A program made the position numbers and the translations under genes. This document shows, piece by piece, positions 1 through 7,817 of a stretch of DNA of 64,000 nt. Every line of letters starts with the position of its first letter. Positions within the stretch are counted from its first letter, which is position 1. This stretch comes from Mycobacterium haemophilum DSM 44634. GTDB taxonomy: Bacteria > Actinomycetota > Actinomycetes > Mycobacteriales > Mycobacteriaceae. The notes beneath the pieces are model-generated. The model was not told the origin of the DNA. It made no database searches and saw only the letters and a program-made list of their open reading frames with translations. The stretch spans positions 3,146,687-3,210,686 of the forward strand of contig NZ_CP011883.2 of NCBI RefSeq assembly GCF_000340435.2. The letters are read 5' to 3'.

Positions 1-57
1 CAGCGGGTCTTGAGCAGCTCGCCAACCATTTACCTATCAGGAGAGCTATCACGATGA
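1..57 (+). pseudogene. 3' end of an esxK-type (QILSS) gene with lost stop codon, partial
   Basis: The first codons read QRVLSS, which matches the conserved C-terminal end of the EsxK/J/P/W (QILSS) subfamily of WXG100 proteins secreted by ESX-5. The family stop codon directly after LSS is replaced by TCG (19-21), so the frame runs on for 12 more residues to a TGA at 55-57. That TGA overlaps the ATG of the following esxL-type remnant, the usual arrangement of an Esx pair. Only the tail lies in the window, so whether the rest of the gene is intact cannot be seen. The call rests on six residues plus the neighbour. Confidence 0.45.
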
Positions 58-300
58 TCAACTATCAGTTTCGGCGATATTGACGCCCACGGGGCCACCA
101 TCCGCGCCCAGGCCGCCTCGCTGGAGGCTGAACATCAAGCCATCGTGCGCGATGTGCTTGCGGCCGCGAACTTTTGGGGCGGCGCCGGTTCGGCGTCCTG
201 CCAGCAGGTTCATCACCGATTTGGGCCGCAACTTTCAGATGATTTACGAGCGGGTTGGGTCTAACCCGCAACACTCTGGAGCCTGTTGCAGGATTGTGTA
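54..300 (+). pseudogene. esxL/esxN-type (Mtb9.9 family) pseudogene
   Basis: From the ATG at 54 the codons MINYQF match the start of the EsxL/N/I/O/V WXG100 subfamily. One extra T (around 70) shifts the frame and gives a stop at 81. In the corrected frame the family sequence continues (FGDIDAHGATIRAQ, then VRDVLAAANFWGGAGSASCQ, containing the WxG turn). A second extra base near 210 moves it again to give FITDLGRNFQMIYER, after which the family C-terminus is lost. At least two frameshifts and a missing end make it a clear pseudogene. With the preceding remnant it marks a former ESX-5 substrate pair. Confidence 0.75.
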
Positions 301-676
301 GTGCGCACCGGTGTCGCGGATTGGGGTGTTGGTGTTGGCGCGGTCGTCGGGCGGGTGCGCACGAATGTTCCAGCCCCGGCTCAAAGTGAGCGCCCCTATT
401 ATCGCGAACCATGCTGTGTATCAACAGATTTAATCGTCCTAGCCATCGCGCTCAAAGCAGGTCGGTTGACGATTCGCAAGCCATCACGCAACCGACCAAT
501 AGGGTGATTGCCGGCTCCCGGTACTCCTGTGGCCGATGTGACTATTGATCGCGTGGATCGCCACGTGAGGTGATCGCGTACACGAATCCGCACCAACCAC
601 CAACTAATCAGCCACGGCACGGCGTGCGTACATCAGTTACCAGCAGGATGCTTCATCCGGGCCCAGTTGGGAACGG
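301..676. other. Intergenic stretch, no gene recognised
   Basis: No reading frame here has a recognisable product, ribosome binding site or family motif on either strand. It separates the decayed Esx pair from the PE gene that ends at 677 and is probably decayed flanking sequence. Confidence 0.4.
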
Positions 677-1306
677 TTAACTTCTGTAGAACGGCTGTTG
701 CTCGGGCATTGCCGGAGCCTGGTAGGTTTGCCAGTCGATGAGGTACTCGCCGCCGAGCCTACCAATCTTGTCCGGGATTATCTTGCGCCCGTAGATGTTA
801 CCTTCGTTATCCCCGTAGATGACGAAGTCGGAATCGCTACCACTACTGCTGCTAGTGCTGCTACTGCCCCAATCGGCGTCCGCTCCAAACGGGACGTTAT
901 CCCAGTCGGCGTCCGTTGGAATCTGTGGGAAGTCATTTCCGGGCGCGTCCAGTGGAATCTGCGGGACGTTATCCCAGTGGGCGGCCTGTTCGGCCGCCGC
1001 CGCCGCGTTGGTCGCCTCGGCGTCGGCATAGGAATCCGCACCAGTGACAACGGTGTTGGCAAACTGTTCATGGATCACCGCGGTATGAGCGGCAATCACC
1101 TGGTAGAGCTCACCTTGCGCACTAAAGTGCACTGCGTTGAGCGCCGACACCTCGTCGGCGGCCGCCGGCACAATACCGGTCGTCGCGAGGGCGGCCTCAG
1201 CATTGCTGGCAACCAGCTGGGCACCAATGCCCTGCAAGTCGCCGGCGGCTGCCGTGAGGGCTGCTGGTTCTACTGTCACAAAAGGATGGGGAAAGGGATG
1301 AGACAT
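677..1306 (-). CDS. Orphan PE-family protein with Asp/Trp/Ser-rich tail (209 aa)
   Basis: The N-terminal ~100 residues form a PE domain: MSHPFPHPFVTVEP start, Ala-rich helices, the conserved PAAADEVSALNA segment, and an ESX secretion motif YxxxE (YADAE, residue ~118). The tail is not PGRS or MPTR. It holds imperfect repeats built on WDNVP and PQIP (HWDNVPQIP, NDFPQIP, DWDNVPFG), a Ser-rich linker and an aromatic, charged end. The start is set by a strong ribosome site (GAGGAGAAA) about five bases before the ATG. No PPE gene is adjacent, so its partner is unknown. The gene downstream in coordinate order (1602-2318) is a duplicate with a different tail. Likely exported by a type VII system; role of the tail unknown. 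Confidence 0.8.
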   Translation of the reverse strand: MSHPFPHPFVTVEPAALTAAAGDLQGIGAQLVASNAEAALATTGIVPAAADEVSALNAVHFSAQGELYQVIAAHTAVIHEQFANTVVTGADSYADAEATNAAAAAEQAAHWDNVPQIPLDAPGNDFPQIPTDADWDNVPFGADADWGSSSTSSSSGSDSDFVIYGDNEGNIYGRKIIPDKIGRLGGEYLIDWQTYQAPAMPEQQPFYRS

Positions 1307-1309
1307 CTG

Positions 1310-2595
1310 AGTTTCTCCTCAAATAACCCGAGCAACTGCCCGCGATCGATGATCACCTACCGTTAGCGCGCGCCCCAGTGATTTAGTCACTTGCGCTATG
1401 CGCACCGGCGGCTTTGCTGATGCGAACTGCGGCTAATAATGGCCGGCGCGCAACGCCCCCACCAGGGTAAATCCACCAAAACCCTTGCCAATTCGCTGAC
1501 TCGATGGTGCACAACGCACACACCATGACCGATCAGCCGTCAGCATTCTGCTGATAATCGTTGTGCGCACGTTAGCTTGCAGGCACTGCACCAACACCGG
1601 TTTATATGCCTGGACCACCACCTGGCCCCACGCCGAAATGTCCGTAGCGTATGAACTGCCGCATCGGGTCGTCCATTCCCTCATCCAGCCATATCTCTTG
1701 CGTTGGCGGACTCCCCGGCGGGTCATACGCTAGGTCCGGCTCCAGCGATAGGTCTGACCCGGGCGGACCCCACGGCAGACTATCCATATAGTCATACATA
1801 TCTAAGAAATCGTCATAACTGAAATTGCAGAAATCCTGATAGGTGACGTAGGTAAATACCGGGTGTAAGGGCACCGGGTCCGGCTCAGGCAATGGCGGAA
1901 GTACCGGCGGGCCATAGGGCTGGGCATACATCTGACGGATTTCCTCAAAATTAAGGCCAGCGGGAAGGTTCGCGATCTCCTCCTGTGGGATCTGCGGAAT
2001 GTCCGCCGGGTTGGTCTGGTTGGTGGCTTCGGTGGTGACATACGAATCCGCGCCGGTAGCAAGGGTGTCGGCAAGCTGCTGATGCATCACCGCGGCTTGC
2101 GCCGCGATCACCTGGTAGAGCTCCCCTTGCGCGCTATAGTGCAGCGCGTTGAGCGCCGACACCTCGTCGGCGGCCGCCGGCACAATACCGGTCGTCGCGC
2201 AGGCCGCCGCAGCATTGCTAGCGGCCAGCTGCGCACCGACGCCCTGCAAATCTCCGGTGGCTGCCCCGAGAGCGCCCGGTTCTACCGTCACAAACGGATG
2301 GGGAAATGGATGAGACATCAGAGTTCTCCTCAAACAACTGCCAGTGATGATCAAGTACCAGTAGCGCACCCCAGCGATCCGGAAGTCGGCGCTGTGCGCA
2401 CGGACTACGTTGCTGACGCGAGCCGCCGCCAATGATCATCGGCGCGCAACGACCGCGACAGGGTAAATCTCCTCAAACCACCGCAGCCAAATACCCACAA
2501 CGGTGCACAGTGCACACACTTGCGGCGGGCTACACCGTGGTGACTCCACGACCGGAAACCTTGATTTGGATTATCACCCGTCTCGCCTGAGCACC
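1310..2595. repeat. Tandem duplication of PE promoter plus PE domain (copies 1601-677 and 2595-1602, minus strand)
   Basis: Upstream regions of the two orphan PE genes (about 1310-1600 and 2325-2595) share blocks in the same order: GATGATCA near the gene, then GGCGCGCAACG, then CAGGGTAAATC, then GGTGCACA. The similarity continues into the PE domains. The block order shows one duplication event covering regulatory and coding DNA. Confidence 0.6.
1602..2318 (-). CDS. Orphan PE-family protein with Asp/Tyr/Pro-rich tail (238 aa)
   Basis: Same PE N-terminus as the gene at 677-1306 (MSHPFPHPFVTVEP, PAAADEVSALNA), with the secretion motif YVTTE near residue 119. The tail differs: a Pro-rich stretch (VLPPLPEPDPVPLHP), then a Tyr/Asp/Phe-rich segment (SYDDFLDMYDYMDS) and a Gly-rich end. 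An upstream in-frame start at 2432 exists, but the ATG at 2318 has a Shine-Dalgarno (GAGGAGAA) and aligns with the paralogue, so it is preferred. The two genes share their upstream ~280 bp as well as the PE domain, so the duplication included the promoter. The tails diverged afterwards or were swapped. Function unknown. Confidence 0.8.
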   Translation of the reverse strand: MSHPFPHPFVTVEPGALGAATGDLQGVGAQLAASNAAAACATTGIVPAAADEVSALNALHYSAQGELYQVIAAQAAVMHQQLADTLATGADSYVTTEATNQTNPADIPQIPQEEIANLPAGLNFEEIRQMYAQPYGPPVLPPLPEPDPVPLHPVFTYVTYQDFCNFSYDDFLDMYDYMDSLPWGPPGSDLSLEPDLAYDPPGSPPTQEIWLDEGMDDPMRQFIRYGHFGVGPGGGPGI

Positions 2596-3291
2596 TCACA
2601 TCCCGAAGTGCGTCCGGTGCACCGTCGTGACCGTCTGTGCCGATCCAGTCACCTCGACCTGCGCCGCGCGCTTGCGCCCGAACAGGTACAGCAGCAGCTC
2701 GCCAGGCGGACCGCTGAGTCGAGCAGTGGATTGGGCCCTACGAACCGTCATCCACTCGTCGGTCCCCGCCCACCCGATCTCCAAACCCACCCCGCGCAAC
2801 CTCCGACTCAGGTAGCGAGCGCCGCGACGGACATTTCGCCACAAGGCAGCCTCGAATGCTGGCGTGAGGGTATCGCGAGGGCCCATGCCGTTGGCTCTGC
2901 GCACATCCTCGTGGTGGACGAAGAACTCGTTGAGGTTCGCCAGGGAACGGACCCATCCGATGCGGAAGAATCCGGGCGGTGGGCCAGACTGGATCCGCGC
3001 GACAAGCCACCCGAATTCTCGCTGCCGGGCGAACTGCACTCTGCGTCGCTCCGCAAACCGTTGGAACGGCCCGGGAAGGACCATGCACGGGCCAACGATG
3101 AGATCGCGTTCACGCAGCACGAGATGGGCGGCGAGGTCTTGGGCGGTCCAGCCCTCTATCAGCGTGGGTACGTCAGCACCGAGTTTTCGGAAGAGATCGC
3201 ACAGCGCAAGGCGCTCCTGGGTATCAAATTGAAGGTCTTCCATATCTCCATGGTGCCAACGCGATTCGGCCTGCGTTCGCGTATCCCCCAC
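2596..3291 (-). CDS. TIGR03085-type DinB/mycothiol-maleylpyruvate-isomerase-like metal-binding protein
   Basis: A 231-residue protein of the DinB/MDMPI four-helix fold. The typical actinobacterial signature is present: LRKLGADVPTLIEGWTAQDL-type start, a metal-ligand His in DLAAHLVLRERD, and an HHED motif (EFFVHHEDVRR). Members are thought to be metal-dependent thiol transferases linked to mycothiol, but the substrate of this subfamily is not known. The start chosen is a GTG four bases after the putB stop. An internal ATG at 3243 gives a more usual family N-terminus. Tight spacing suggests co-transcription with rocA and putB. In H37Rv I recall sigI at this place, so the neighbour is unusual. 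Confidence 0.75.
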   Translation of the reverse strand: MGDTRTQAESRWHHGDMEDLQFDTQERLALCDLFRKLGADVPTLIEGWTAQDLAAHLVLRERDLIVGPCMVLPGPFQRFAERRRVQFARQREFGWLVARIQSGPPPGFFRIGWVRSLANLNEFFVHHEDVRRANGMGPRDTLTPAFEAALWRNVRRGARYLSRRLRGVGLEIGWAGTDEWMTVRRAQSTARLSGPPGELLLYLFGRKRAAQVEVTGSAQTVTTVHRTHFGM

Positions 3292-3295
3292 TAGA

Positions 3296-4291
3296 TCAAC
3301 CCGGCACCCGACCCAGGCGCGCTCCGTGACCGTGCTGCGCCAAGGCCCGCAGGAAGAATGTCAGGTTGGCTGGGCGCTCGGCCAGCCGCCGCATGAAATA
3401 CCCGTACCATTGGGTGCCAAACGGCACGTACACGCGTACCTGGTTGCCGCAGGCTGCCAGCCGTCGCTGCTCGTCGTCACGGATGCCATACAGCATCTGG
3501 TATTCGAAATCCCTGGCGTTACGGCCTGATTCGCGCGCCATTCTAGGTAGCGCGCCGATCGCCATCGGGTCGTGGGAGGCCACCATCGGATAACCTGATC
3601 CGGCCATCAGCACGCGCAGGCACTGCAGATACGCGTCGGTAATGGCGGCACCGTCACGGTAGGCCACCGCTGCCGGTTCGTCGTAGGCACCCTTGCACAA
3701 CCGGACTCGCGCTCCAACCGTGGCCAGCTCCGCGCAATCGCGCAGCGTGCGTCGCAAGTAGGCCTGTAAAACCAGGCCCAGCCATCCGAAGTCGACCCTC
3801 AGGTCGCCACAGATGGACAGCGTCGAATCGGTGGTGGTGTGGTCTTCGGCGTCCACCGTGACCCAGACGCCGACCCGCTCGGCCCGCTCGCAGATGGTGC
3901 GAGCGTTGTCCAAGGCGATCTTCTCGCCGTCGCGATCCAACGCCTGCCCAAGCGCCGAAAGCTTCAGCGATACCTCAAGCGGCCGTATGCCATCGCGTAC
4001 TGCGTCGGTCCGCCTGCCCAGCGCATCCAGCAGGCGAAGATACGCTCGCACGGTGTCTGCAGCGTCGTCGGCGTCGGTGACATTTTCGCCCAGGTAGTCG
4101 ATGCTGACATAACGGCCCGAATCTCGCAGCGCCGCAACGATGTCCAACACACCGTCCAGTGTGTCGCCGGGGACAAACCGGCGCACCACCCGGCGGGTGA
4201 GCCGCGATCGTTCGACGGTACGGCGCAACCTGTCAGCCCGGCTAGCCGCCAGCATCGCCGGACGCACAGTGTGGGCGAACAGTCCGCCCAT
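3296..4291 (-). CDS. putB: Proline dehydrogenase
   Basis: Oxidises L-proline to pyrroline-5-carboxylate with FAD and passes electrons to the respiratory chain. The 331-residue protein is the short monofunctional actinobacterial type (H37Rv Rv1188). It carries the FAD-barrel motifs SLKLSALGQALD, WVTVDAEDHTTTD, RLCKGAYDEP and, near the end, FEYQMLYGIRDDEQRR, which binds proline with YVPFGTQWYGYFMRRLAERPAN. The ATG at 4291 overlaps the rocA stop (TGATG), indicating translational coupling. A longer frame to 4321 is open but would overlap rocA further. RocA takes the unstable product next, so the pair acts as one pathway. Confidence 0.93.
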   Translation of the reverse strand: MGGLFAHTVRPAMLAASRADRLRRTVERSRLTRRVVRRFVPGDTLDGVLDIVAALRDSGRYVSIDYLGENVTDADDAADTVRAYLRLLDALGRRTDAVRDGIRPLEVSLKLSALGQALDRDGEKIALDNARTICERAERVGVWVTVDAEDHTTTDSTLSICGDLRVDFGWLGLVLQAYLRRTLRDCAELATVGARVRLCKGAYDEPAAVAYRDGAAITDAYLQCLRVLMAGSGYPMVASHDPMAIGALPRMARESGRNARDFEYQMLYGIRDDEQRRLAACGNQVRVYVPFGTQWYGYFMRRLAERPANLTFFLRALAQHGHGARLGRVPG

Positions 4292-5922
4292 CAGTCCGAC
4301 GCCATGTGCGGGTAGCTGCATTCGGTGGCCGCGACGAACGTCTCTTTGATGGTACGTGCCGACGTCCAGCGCAACAGGTTCAGCGGCGAACCCGCCTTGT
4401 CGTTGGTACCCGAGCCTCGCGAACCTCCGAACGGCTGGCGCCCGACCACCGCCCCCGTCGGCTTGTCGTTGACATAGAAGTTGCCCGCGGCAAACCGCAG
4501 TCGGTGCTGCGCCGTCAGGACAGCCTGGCGGTCGTCGCCGATGACCGCACCGGTCAGCGCGTAGCGGGACCCGGTATCGATGAGGTCGAGGATCCGCTCG
4601 TACTGGTCATCGGGGTAGACGTGCACCGACAGCAGCGGACCGAAGTACTCGGTCGCGAAGGACTCGTCGGTCGGGTCGTCGGATAGCAAGACCGTCGGAC
4701 GCACGAAATAACCTACGCTATCGTCATATTCGCCGCCCACCGCAATGGTGACAGCGGCCGTGCCTTTCGCCCGTTCAATGGCAGTGACGTTCTTGGCAAA
4801 GGCACGTCGGTCGATCAGCGCTCCGCCGTAGTTGGTCAGGTCGGTGACGTCGCCGTAGTGCAGCTCGGCTGCAGTACCCAGGAATTCGTCGCCCATCCGC
4901 TGCCACACCGAATGCGCGATGAACGCGCGTGACGCCGCCGAGCATTTCTGGCCCTGGTAGTCGAAGGCTCCGCGAATCAACGCCGCGCACAATACATCCG
5001 GGCGCGCCGAGGCGTGGGCAACCACGAAATCCTTCCCACCGGTCTCGCCCACCAGCCGCGGATAGCTGTGGTAGCGCCCGATGTTGGCGCCCACCTGCTG
5101 CCACAAATGCTGGAAGGTGGCCGTCGATCCGGTGAAGTGGATGCCCGCCAGCCGCGGATCGGCCAGCGCCACGTCGGAGACCGCGAAACCGTCGCCGGTG
5201 ACCAGGTTAATCACCCCGGGCGGTAACCCCGCGGCCTCGAGCAGTTGCATGAGCAGATACGCCGACAGGGTCTGGGTGATCGACGGCTTCCACACCACCG
5301 TGTTGCCCATCAGCGCCGGCGCGGTCGGCAGATTGCCGGCGATCGAGGTGAAGTTGAACGGCGTGATCGCGTAGACGAAGCCATCCAGCGGGCGGTAGTC
5401 GCTGCGGTTCCACTCCCCCGGTCCGCTGATCGGCTGCTGCGCCAGGATCTGCCGCGCGAACGCCACGTTGAACCGCCAGAAGTCGATCAGCTCGCACGGC
5501 GCATCGATCTCGGCCTGGTAGACGGACTTGGATTGGCCGAGCATCGTTGCGGCAGCGATCCTTTCCCGCCACGGCCCTGCCAGCAGCTCGGCGGCCCGCA
5601 GGAACACCGCAGCCCGCTCGTCGAAAGGCATTGCTGCCCAAGCATTCTTTGCGACCATCGCGGCCTCGATCGCCGCGGCGGCATCCGCGTGCGTGGCGTT
5701 GGTCAGGGTGCCCAGCTTCGCAGCGTGCCGGTGCGGCTGGACGACGTCGATCGGCTCTCCGTCACCCATCCGATGCTTACCGGCGATGACATGCGGGAGC
5801 TCGATCGGGTGGTCAGCCAGCGCCGCCAGTTCGGTGCGCAACCGGGTGCGTTCCTGGGATTGCGGCGCATAGTCGTGGACTGGCTCGTTGACCGGTGTCG
5901 GCACCTGGGTGATCGCGTCCAT
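4291..5922 (-). CDS. rocA: 1-pyrroline-5-carboxylate (glutamate-semialdehyde) dehydrogenase
   Basis: Oxidises glutamate semialdehyde to glutamate with NAD+, the second step of proline use. The 543-residue length equals H37Rv Rv1187. Aldehyde dehydrogenase features are visible: ITPFNFTSIAGNLP for cofactor binding, the catalytic Glu in VGETGGKDF, the catalytic Cys in QGQKCSAASRAF, and the EYFGPLLSV motif. The ATG at 5922 gives the family start MDAITQVP; an upstream in-frame start would add ten residues without family support. Divergent from pruC over an 83-bp control region with an inverted repeat. Confidence 0.95.
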   Translation of the reverse strand: MDAITQVPTPVNEPVHDYAPQSQERTRLRTELAALADHPIELPHVIAGKHRMGDGEPIDVVQPHRHAAKLGTLTNATHADAAAAIEAAMVAKNAWAAMPFDERAAVFLRAAELLAGPWRERIAAATMLGQSKSVYQAEIDAPCELIDFWRFNVAFARQILAQQPISGPGEWNRSDYRPLDGFVYAITPFNFTSIAGNLPTAPALMGNTVVWKPSITQTLSAYLLMQLLEAAGLPPGVINLVTGDGFAVSDVALADPRLAGIHFTGSTATFQHLWQQVGANIGRYHSYPRLVGETGGKDFVVAHASARPDVLCAALIRGAFDYQGQKCSAASRAFIAHSVWQRMGDEFLGTAAELHYGDVTDLTNYGGALIDRRAFAKNVTAIERAKGTAAVTIAVGGEYDDSVGYFVRPTVLLSDDPTDESFATEYFGPLLSVHVYPDDQYERILDLIDTGSRYALTGAVIGDDRQAVLTAQHRLRFAAGNFYVNDKPTGAVVGRQPFGGSRGSGTNDKAGSPLNLLRWTSARTIKETFVAATECSYPHMASD

Positions 5923-5950
5923 GCTGCCAGGATCCTCGACGCGGCACCCC

Positions 5951-6004
5951 ATCTTGTTAGCTGATCAGACAAGATAGGACGGGCAATGTAGTAGAATCAG
6001 ACAA
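5951..6004. promoter_or_regulatory. Divergent rocA-pruC control region with inverted and direct repeats
   Basis: ATCTTGT at 5951-5957 faces ACAAGAT at 5969-5975, and a perfect 8-bp palindrome CTGATCAG (5961-5968) sits between them. The 9-mer ATCAGACAA occurs at 5964-5972 and again at 5996-6004, 32 bp apart, about three helical turns. This is the pattern expected for a multimeric activator, and PruC is the obvious candidate. A TAGAAT -10 hexamer (5992-5997) lies eight bases before the pruC ATG, which predicts a leaderless pruC message. Repeats are seen; the binding role is inferred. Confidence 0.5.
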
Positions 6005-6005
6005 T

Positions 6006-7637
6006 ATGCGGGTGGCCGGTGTTGGGCTGGGCCAGCTGCTGCTTGCGTTGGACGCGACCATGGTCAGCCTGGTTGACGCGCCGCGGGGCCTAGACCTTCC
6101 GGTGGGCTCGGCGGCGCTGATCGACTCCGATGATGTGCGTCTAGGCCTGGCCGCGGCGACGGGTGCGGCCGACGTGTTCTTCCTGCTGGGCATCCCCCAG
6201 CAGGAGCAAGCCGAAGCATTGCGGTGGCTCCACCAGCAAGCACGGCGCGCGCCGGTGGCTATTTTTGTCAAGGAGCCGTCCAACACATTGGTGTCCACGG
6301 CGGTCGCGGCCGGATCAGCGGTGGTGGCCGTGGAGCCGCGGGCCCGGTGGGAGCGGCTCTACCAGCTGGTGAACCACGTCTTCGAACATCACCAGCCGTC
6401 TTTGGGGGACCGCGGCGACCCCGCGGACGACTCGGGTACCGATCTGTTCGGTTTGGCGCAGTCCCTGGCCGACCGCATCCACGGCATGGTCAGCATCGAA
6501 GACGCCCAGTCACATGTCCTCGCCTACTCGGCCTCCAACGACGAAGCCGACGAGCTGCGACGCATGTCCATCCTTGGACGTGCCGGCCCGCCAGAACATT
6601 TGGAGTGGATCGGCCAATGGGGCATCTTCGATGCACTCCGGGCCGGCGGCGAAGTAGTGCGCGTCGGCGAGCGCCCGGAATTGGGTCTGCGTCCTAGGCT
6701 GGCGATCGGGATCCATCGACCGCCGATCGCGCCGCGGCGACCACCGGTGTTTGCCGGCGCGATCTGGGTGCAGCAAGGCGCACAGCCGTTGGCCGACGAC
6801 GCCGAAGAGATACTGCGGGGGGCGGCGGTGTTAGCGGCCCGAATCATGTCGCGGCTGGCAGCTACACCCTCCACACACGCGCGGCGGCTGCAGCAACTGC
6901 TGGGTCTCGGCGACATGGAGGTTTCGCCAGCCGACACCGCGGCTGTCATCGCCCGCGAACTCGGCCTCGCCGCCGAGGGGAACGCCGCGCTGATCGGCTT
7001 CGACGGGGACGCTGAGCACACTGGGAACCGCCATGCGCGACCGGCTGACGTCTTGGCATTGAGCGCCAGCGCTTTTCGCCGTGACGCCCAGGTCGCCTCT
7101 CAGGGATCGCGGATCTACGTGCTGTTACCAGACACCACGACGACGCGCTCGGTTACCTCGTGGGTCCGCGGCGCGATCGGGGCACTGCAAACCGAGCTAG
7201 GCGTAGCCTTGCGGGCCGCCATCGCCGCGCCCATCGCTGGTTTGTCCGGCGTTGCTGCGGCACGTGTCGAAGTCGACCGCGTGCTCGATAGCGCTGAGCG
7301 CCACCCGGTCTCGATTGATCAGGTGACATCCGTGGCCGAAGCGCGGACCACCGTCTTACTCGACGAGATCATCACCTTGATTGGCACCGACGAACGGCTG
7401 GTCGACCCGCGGGTGCACGACCTACGGTCGCGGGATCCGATGCTGACCCAGACCCTACGAGCGTACCTGGACAGCTTCGGCGACATCGCCGCTGCCGCGC
7501 AGCGGCTGCACGTGCATCCCAACACTGTGCGTTACCGGGTCCGGCGGATTGAGCAGCTGCTGTCGACATCGCTCGCTGATCCTGATGTGCGGCTGCTCTT
7601 TTCGCTAGGACTGCGGGTCACGGAGCGTTCGGCTTAG
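6006..7637 (+). CDS. pruC: PucR/CdaR-type transcriptional regulator of proline use
   Basis: A 543-residue regulator homologous to H37Rv Rv1186c. It has a PucR-type N-terminal half and a C-terminal helix-turn-helix of the PucR_HTH kind, with the family pattern LRAYLDSFGDIAAAAQRLHVHPNTVRYRVRRIEQLL at roughly residues 485-520 (given here only as the pattern region). Mycobacterial orthologues activate the rocA-putB operon in response to proline. It is transcribed away from rocA. No Shine-Dalgarno is visible before the ATG, but a -10 box is, so the message is likely leaderless. A strong hairpin follows at 7672-7727. Confidence 0.88.
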   Translation: MRVAGVGLGQLLLALDATMVSLVDAPRGLDLPVGSAALIDSDDVRLGLAAATGAADVFFLLGIPQQEQAEALRWLHQQARRAPVAIFVKEPSNTLVSTAVAAGSAVVAVEPRARWERLYQLVNHVFEHHQPSLGDRGDPADDSGTDLFGLAQSLADRIHGMVSIEDAQSHVLAYSASNDEADELRRMSILGRAGPPEHLEWIGQWGIFDALRAGGEVVRVGERPELGLRPRLAIGIHRPPIAPRRPPVFAGAIWVQQGAQPLADDAEEILRGAAVLAARIMSRLAATPSTHARRLQQLLGLGDMEVSPADTAAVIARELGLAAEGNAALIGFDGDAEHTGNRHARPADVLALSASAFRRDAQVASQGSRIYVLLPDTTTTRSVTSWVRGAIGALQTELGVALRAAIAAPIAGLSGVAAARVEVDRVLDSAERHPVSIDQVTSVAEARTTVLLDEIITLIGTDERLVDPRVHDLRSRDPMLTQTLRAYLDSFGDIAAAAQRLHVHPNTVRYRVRRIEQLLSTSLADPDVRLLFSLGLRVTERSA

Positions 7638-7671
7638 CCGCGATATGCTGTCCCGCACGGCACATAGCGCC

Positions 7672-7727
7672 CGAGCGTGAAGCTGGCCGCACGTTCGAGC
7701 TCCAGCGTGCGGCCAGCTTCACGCTCG
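7672..7727. terminator. Perfect 22-bp inverted repeat, hairpin terminator candidate
   Basis: CGAGCGTGAAGCTGGCCGCA plus CG (7672-7693) pairs perfectly with 7706-7727 across a 12-base loop. There is no U-run, which is common in mycobacterial hairpins placed after genes. It lies between pruC and fadD21, which read in the same direction. The size (22-bp arms, 12-base loop) and the opening CGAGCGT are the same as in the palindrome at 44753-44808, so both may belong to one family of dispersed palindromes. Confidence 0.6.
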
Positions 7728-7817
7728 AGCGCTCGGACCGCTCGAGTGACGAAGCGCAGTGCCCCGGCGCCAACGCATCGTCTCGCCGACCCCGGCTGAG
7801 ACGGTAACCTAACGCCC

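Noticed and set aside
698..1366. Plus-strand frame of 222 codons opposite the first orphan PE gene
   Set aside because: The minus-strand PE gene has a ribosome site, a PE domain and a secretion motif; the plus frame has none.
2503..3294. Plus-strand frame of 263 codons
   Set aside because: Antisense to the TIGR03085 gene; no family features.
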